This document shows positions 61,652 to 64,000 of a stretch of 64,000 nucleotides of DNA, one piece after another (position 1 is the stretch's first letter; each line of letters opens with the position of its first letter). The DNA is from Allium sativum (lineage: Eukaryota; Streptophyta; Magnoliopsida; Asparagales; Amaryllidaceae). The position numbers and the translations under genes are program-made. The stretch lies in contig CM060926.1 of the NCBI GenBank assembly GCA_030737875.1, positions 169,097,079 to 169,161,078 on the forward strand, given 5' to 3'. The notes below the pieces were generated by a model that saw only the letters and a program-made list of their open reading frames with translations, did no database searches and was not told where the DNA came from.

Positions 61652-63100
61652 GGCCTGAATAGAACGCGCCGTGGTAGTTCGCGAATTTCAACCATTAACT
61701 TCGAATGGACATTACGGGAGATCCGACCGTCGGATTCTTCTAAAACCGGAACCATTGGGTTCGTATCGAAAAGAGCTTTCTAACAAATATTAGAAATTAG
61801 AAATCTAACGGTTGGATTTGGAATTATGTCCAAATCAAATTTGGAAAAGGTCGTTGTAAGTGGAGTTCGATGGCCGTTGATGGAATTCGACTGTACGGGC
61901 CTTGATAAAATTATTAAAAATAGTAGTAATTTGTGTAAAATCATAAGAAATGATTTGTGAAGAATTGGGATGAAAAATTCCAAATTTGAAAAGATAAAAA
62001 TAGATTTTTATCGTAATGAACTAGTTTTGAAATAGAATAATAATTTATTTATTTTGAAATAAATAAATTGGATTTGAAAGGGTTTTAAAAGTAACCAGAA
62101 GTTTCAATAATTGAATTGGAATGGAATGTGATTTTGGGTTTATTGTGAACCGTGTTTTAAATGACATTGGTTCTTTAACCCAGTTAAAGACAGGATATGA
62201 TTTCCCAAGTTAAATAATCATTGATAGTGATTATTGGGAAGATTAAAACCAAGTGGAGTTTTAATGAATCTTTAATTAGATTGAAATGATCGAGAATGGA
62301 GTATCACCAGTTTTGCTCCAGACGATAGTTAAATCTTTAATTAGATTTGAACGTTAAATGGTAATTGAATTTACCGTTAACACCGTGGTGTTAGATATGA
62401 AGTATTACTAGTTTTACTTCATGGGATGAATAGGTTAGGATTGGGAAATAAAATAAATTATTACTGCGGTGTGGTTCGCTAATCCCGACTAATTTGAATT
62501 GATATTCAAAGGAAGATTAAAGAATAAATTTAAAGAATTTATCTTTGATAAAATTAATGGGAACCTTTCCCAAAGTGTAAGAATATTTGAATAAAAGAAT
62601 ATTCTTAATTGGAATGAGGCGTATGTTCTGTTTGAGTAACACTTGTTTATTATATACGCGAGTTATTCAGAAAGACCGGGTTTATCCCATTCTGAATAAC
62701 TGATTCGACGTGGTGTCGAGGATGAAGACGGTGGTCGAAGACCGGAGGTCTTCATATCGTTTGGGTGATTACTGATGATCTTGATTGGGTTGTACACCCA
62801 AGAGGAGGGAATCAGTTAGTGATCGTCAAGACGTACTTGGAGATCGATGGATATGCGAGGTACAAGGTGCCTCCAGTTTCGTTCAGACCCAGAACGAACT
62901 TGTAAATGGACTGTGTGTCTGACATCGGATTTTATTATGTGTGATTGATTTCTATTAAATATATATCTGTTTGGTGAAGGAGAATTTATTCTCTTTCTTA
63001 ACGCCCTTCTCTGAGACGTATGAGCTCAGGGGTTATATATTGATGGATATCAATCGCATGGAGTGAATTGCCTCTGTGGCAAGCCTAAGTGGCAATTGAT

Positions 63101-64000
63101 TGTAACGACCTAGAAAATCTGAACCAATTTAAAATTTTTAAATTGGCTGAAATAATGGATTTTAAATATTTAAAATAAATATTGTAAATAATGGCAATGA
63201 AAAGTGAGTTTGAATCGACAATTGAAAACGAATATAATTAATTCTAATTATAAACAAGGCTTGAAAAGGCGCTGCAGTTTCAAAAATTGGATTCAAACTT
63301 TGTCAGACTGTACCGGGTGCAAAACAAAACGGATTTTAGTGAAACCAAAAATATTTAAATCTGTTAGTGAATACCTTTCTAACGAATCTGAAAAATCGAA
63401 TTTTCATAGCGAAAAGCAAAAGTTATGGCTGAATGAATTTTCAGAAAGGTCGCTATGGAATTTATATAGCCCGTGAAATTGGCCATTTTGCATACGACCT
63501 CGGAATTCGACGAAACTACTTTTGTTGGATCTGGGATGTGAAGTTATTGCTAGGTTTCAAATTTCATAATTTTTGAAGCTAGTATGTGAGCGTGGCAAAA
63601 GAAAACTAGTTTTGGTCAATTACAGTTAAATTGGATCGACCAGAAATGGGCCTTTTTGCAAACGGTCTCAGAATTCGACGAAACTAGTTTTGTTGGGACC
63701 GTATCGTCAAAACATAGCTAGATTTATTTTTCTGGAGTTTTTCGAATCAGTTTGTGGCCCTGGCAAATTGAAATGTACGTTCAAATCAAATATTGAATGT
63801 TTTATATTTTAATTTAAAGGAAAACTGACTGAAACATTCGAATGGGCCTTCGAGACATATCCCACTGTGTTCGGAATGGGGGTAGAACGCTAGGGACGAC
63901 AGTCGTTGGGTTAGATTTCGAGTCCGTTTAAGAAAACCCCAATTTTTGAATAAATATATATATCGACCAATAGGAAAATTCTTTCATAAATAAAAAAAAA
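63101..64000 (+). mobile_element. Element G LTR start (incomplete at window end)
   Basis: It starts TGTAACGACCTAG inside F's 3' LTR. The first ~800 bases follow the same plan as the LTR starts of B, C and F: a 'ttctaacgaatctgaaaaat' phrase, then 'gacctcggaattcgacgaaa', then 'ggtctcagaattcgacgaaa'. It is a further member of the group, with more divergence. Probable left TSD TTGAT (63096-63100). The small open frame at 63204-63476 lies in LTR sequence and is not a gene. Confidence 0.85.

Larger units (their letters stand above)
58771..63100 (+). mobile_element. Element F 3' LTR, truncated by element G
   Basis: Starts TGTAATAACCCGGAAATCCG. Follows the 5' LTR until 'ggcaattgat' at 63100 (equivalent to about 56495), where G begins. 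GC-rich block 59780-60030, donor-like GTAAGT (60031-60036), twin hairpin (60653-60699), minisatellite (61185-61335) and (TA)n (61606-61649). No gene; the minus-strand frame at 59709-60020 lies in the GC block and is not supported. Confidence 0.93.

Overview
The window is a nest of plant LTR retrotransposons with one broken LINE and one MULE-type DNA transposon. I see no host gene, rRNA, tRNA or CRISPR array. The organism is a flowering plant. The evidence is Ty3/gypsy chromovirus pol genes with a chromodomain, primer sites matching plant initiator-Met and Asp tRNAs, an L1-type LINE with a plant-style zf-RVT tail, and a 9-bp-TSD Mutator-like element. I cannot name the species. The density and depth of nesting suggest a large, repeat-rich genome.

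Layout, using my own labels A to G. Element B (+) has its 5' LTR at <1-4922 plus 17881-19189, a 1.04-kb non-coding interior, and a 6.76-kb 3' LTR at 20227-26987. Element A (+, 4923-17875, TSD TTGTA) sits in B's 5' LTR. It is a Tekay/Del-like chromovirus with 3.3-kb LTRs and a decayed gag-pol. A 1187-bp MULE (9708-10894, 9-bp TSD) splits its gag-pol. B sits in the protease region of element C (+), whose decayed pol continues at 26988-29112 and 36291-37292 and whose 5.74-kb 3' LTR is 37402-43141. Element D (minus strand, 29113-36290, TSD GAAAT) splits C's integrase. C ends against a minus-strand LINE fragment (43142-44726). Element E (+) follows: 5' LTR 44727-48956, 0.72-kb interior, 3' LTR 49677-52240. 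Element F (+) interrupts E's 3' LTR: 5' LTR 52241-57744, 1.03-kb interior, 3' LTR 58771-63100. Element G interrupts F's 3' LTR at 63101 and runs off the window.

B, E and F form a coherent group: very long LTRs (4.2-6.8 kb), a tiny interior with no gag or pol, an initiator-Met primer site, and the same polypurine tract and upstream motif as coding element C. I read them as non-autonomous elements that depend on a C-like chromovirus for proteins. Their interiors share a stem-loop just after the primer site with compensatory base changes between families. The LTRs of B and F share a second, two-hairpin block, also with pairing-preserving changes. B and C also share a TATA box about 0.9 kb into the LTR, then a GC-rich block and a GT-AG-type donor. 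These RNA-level signals, and an intron-like 87-bp insert in C's integrase, are the best candidates for something undescribed.

Relative ages follow from the nesting. The LINE is oldest. C and E came next, then B and D (into C) and F (into E), then A (into B) and G (into F), and last the MULE (into A). All coding regions visible here carry stops, frameshifts or insertions, so nothing in the window looks autonomous now.
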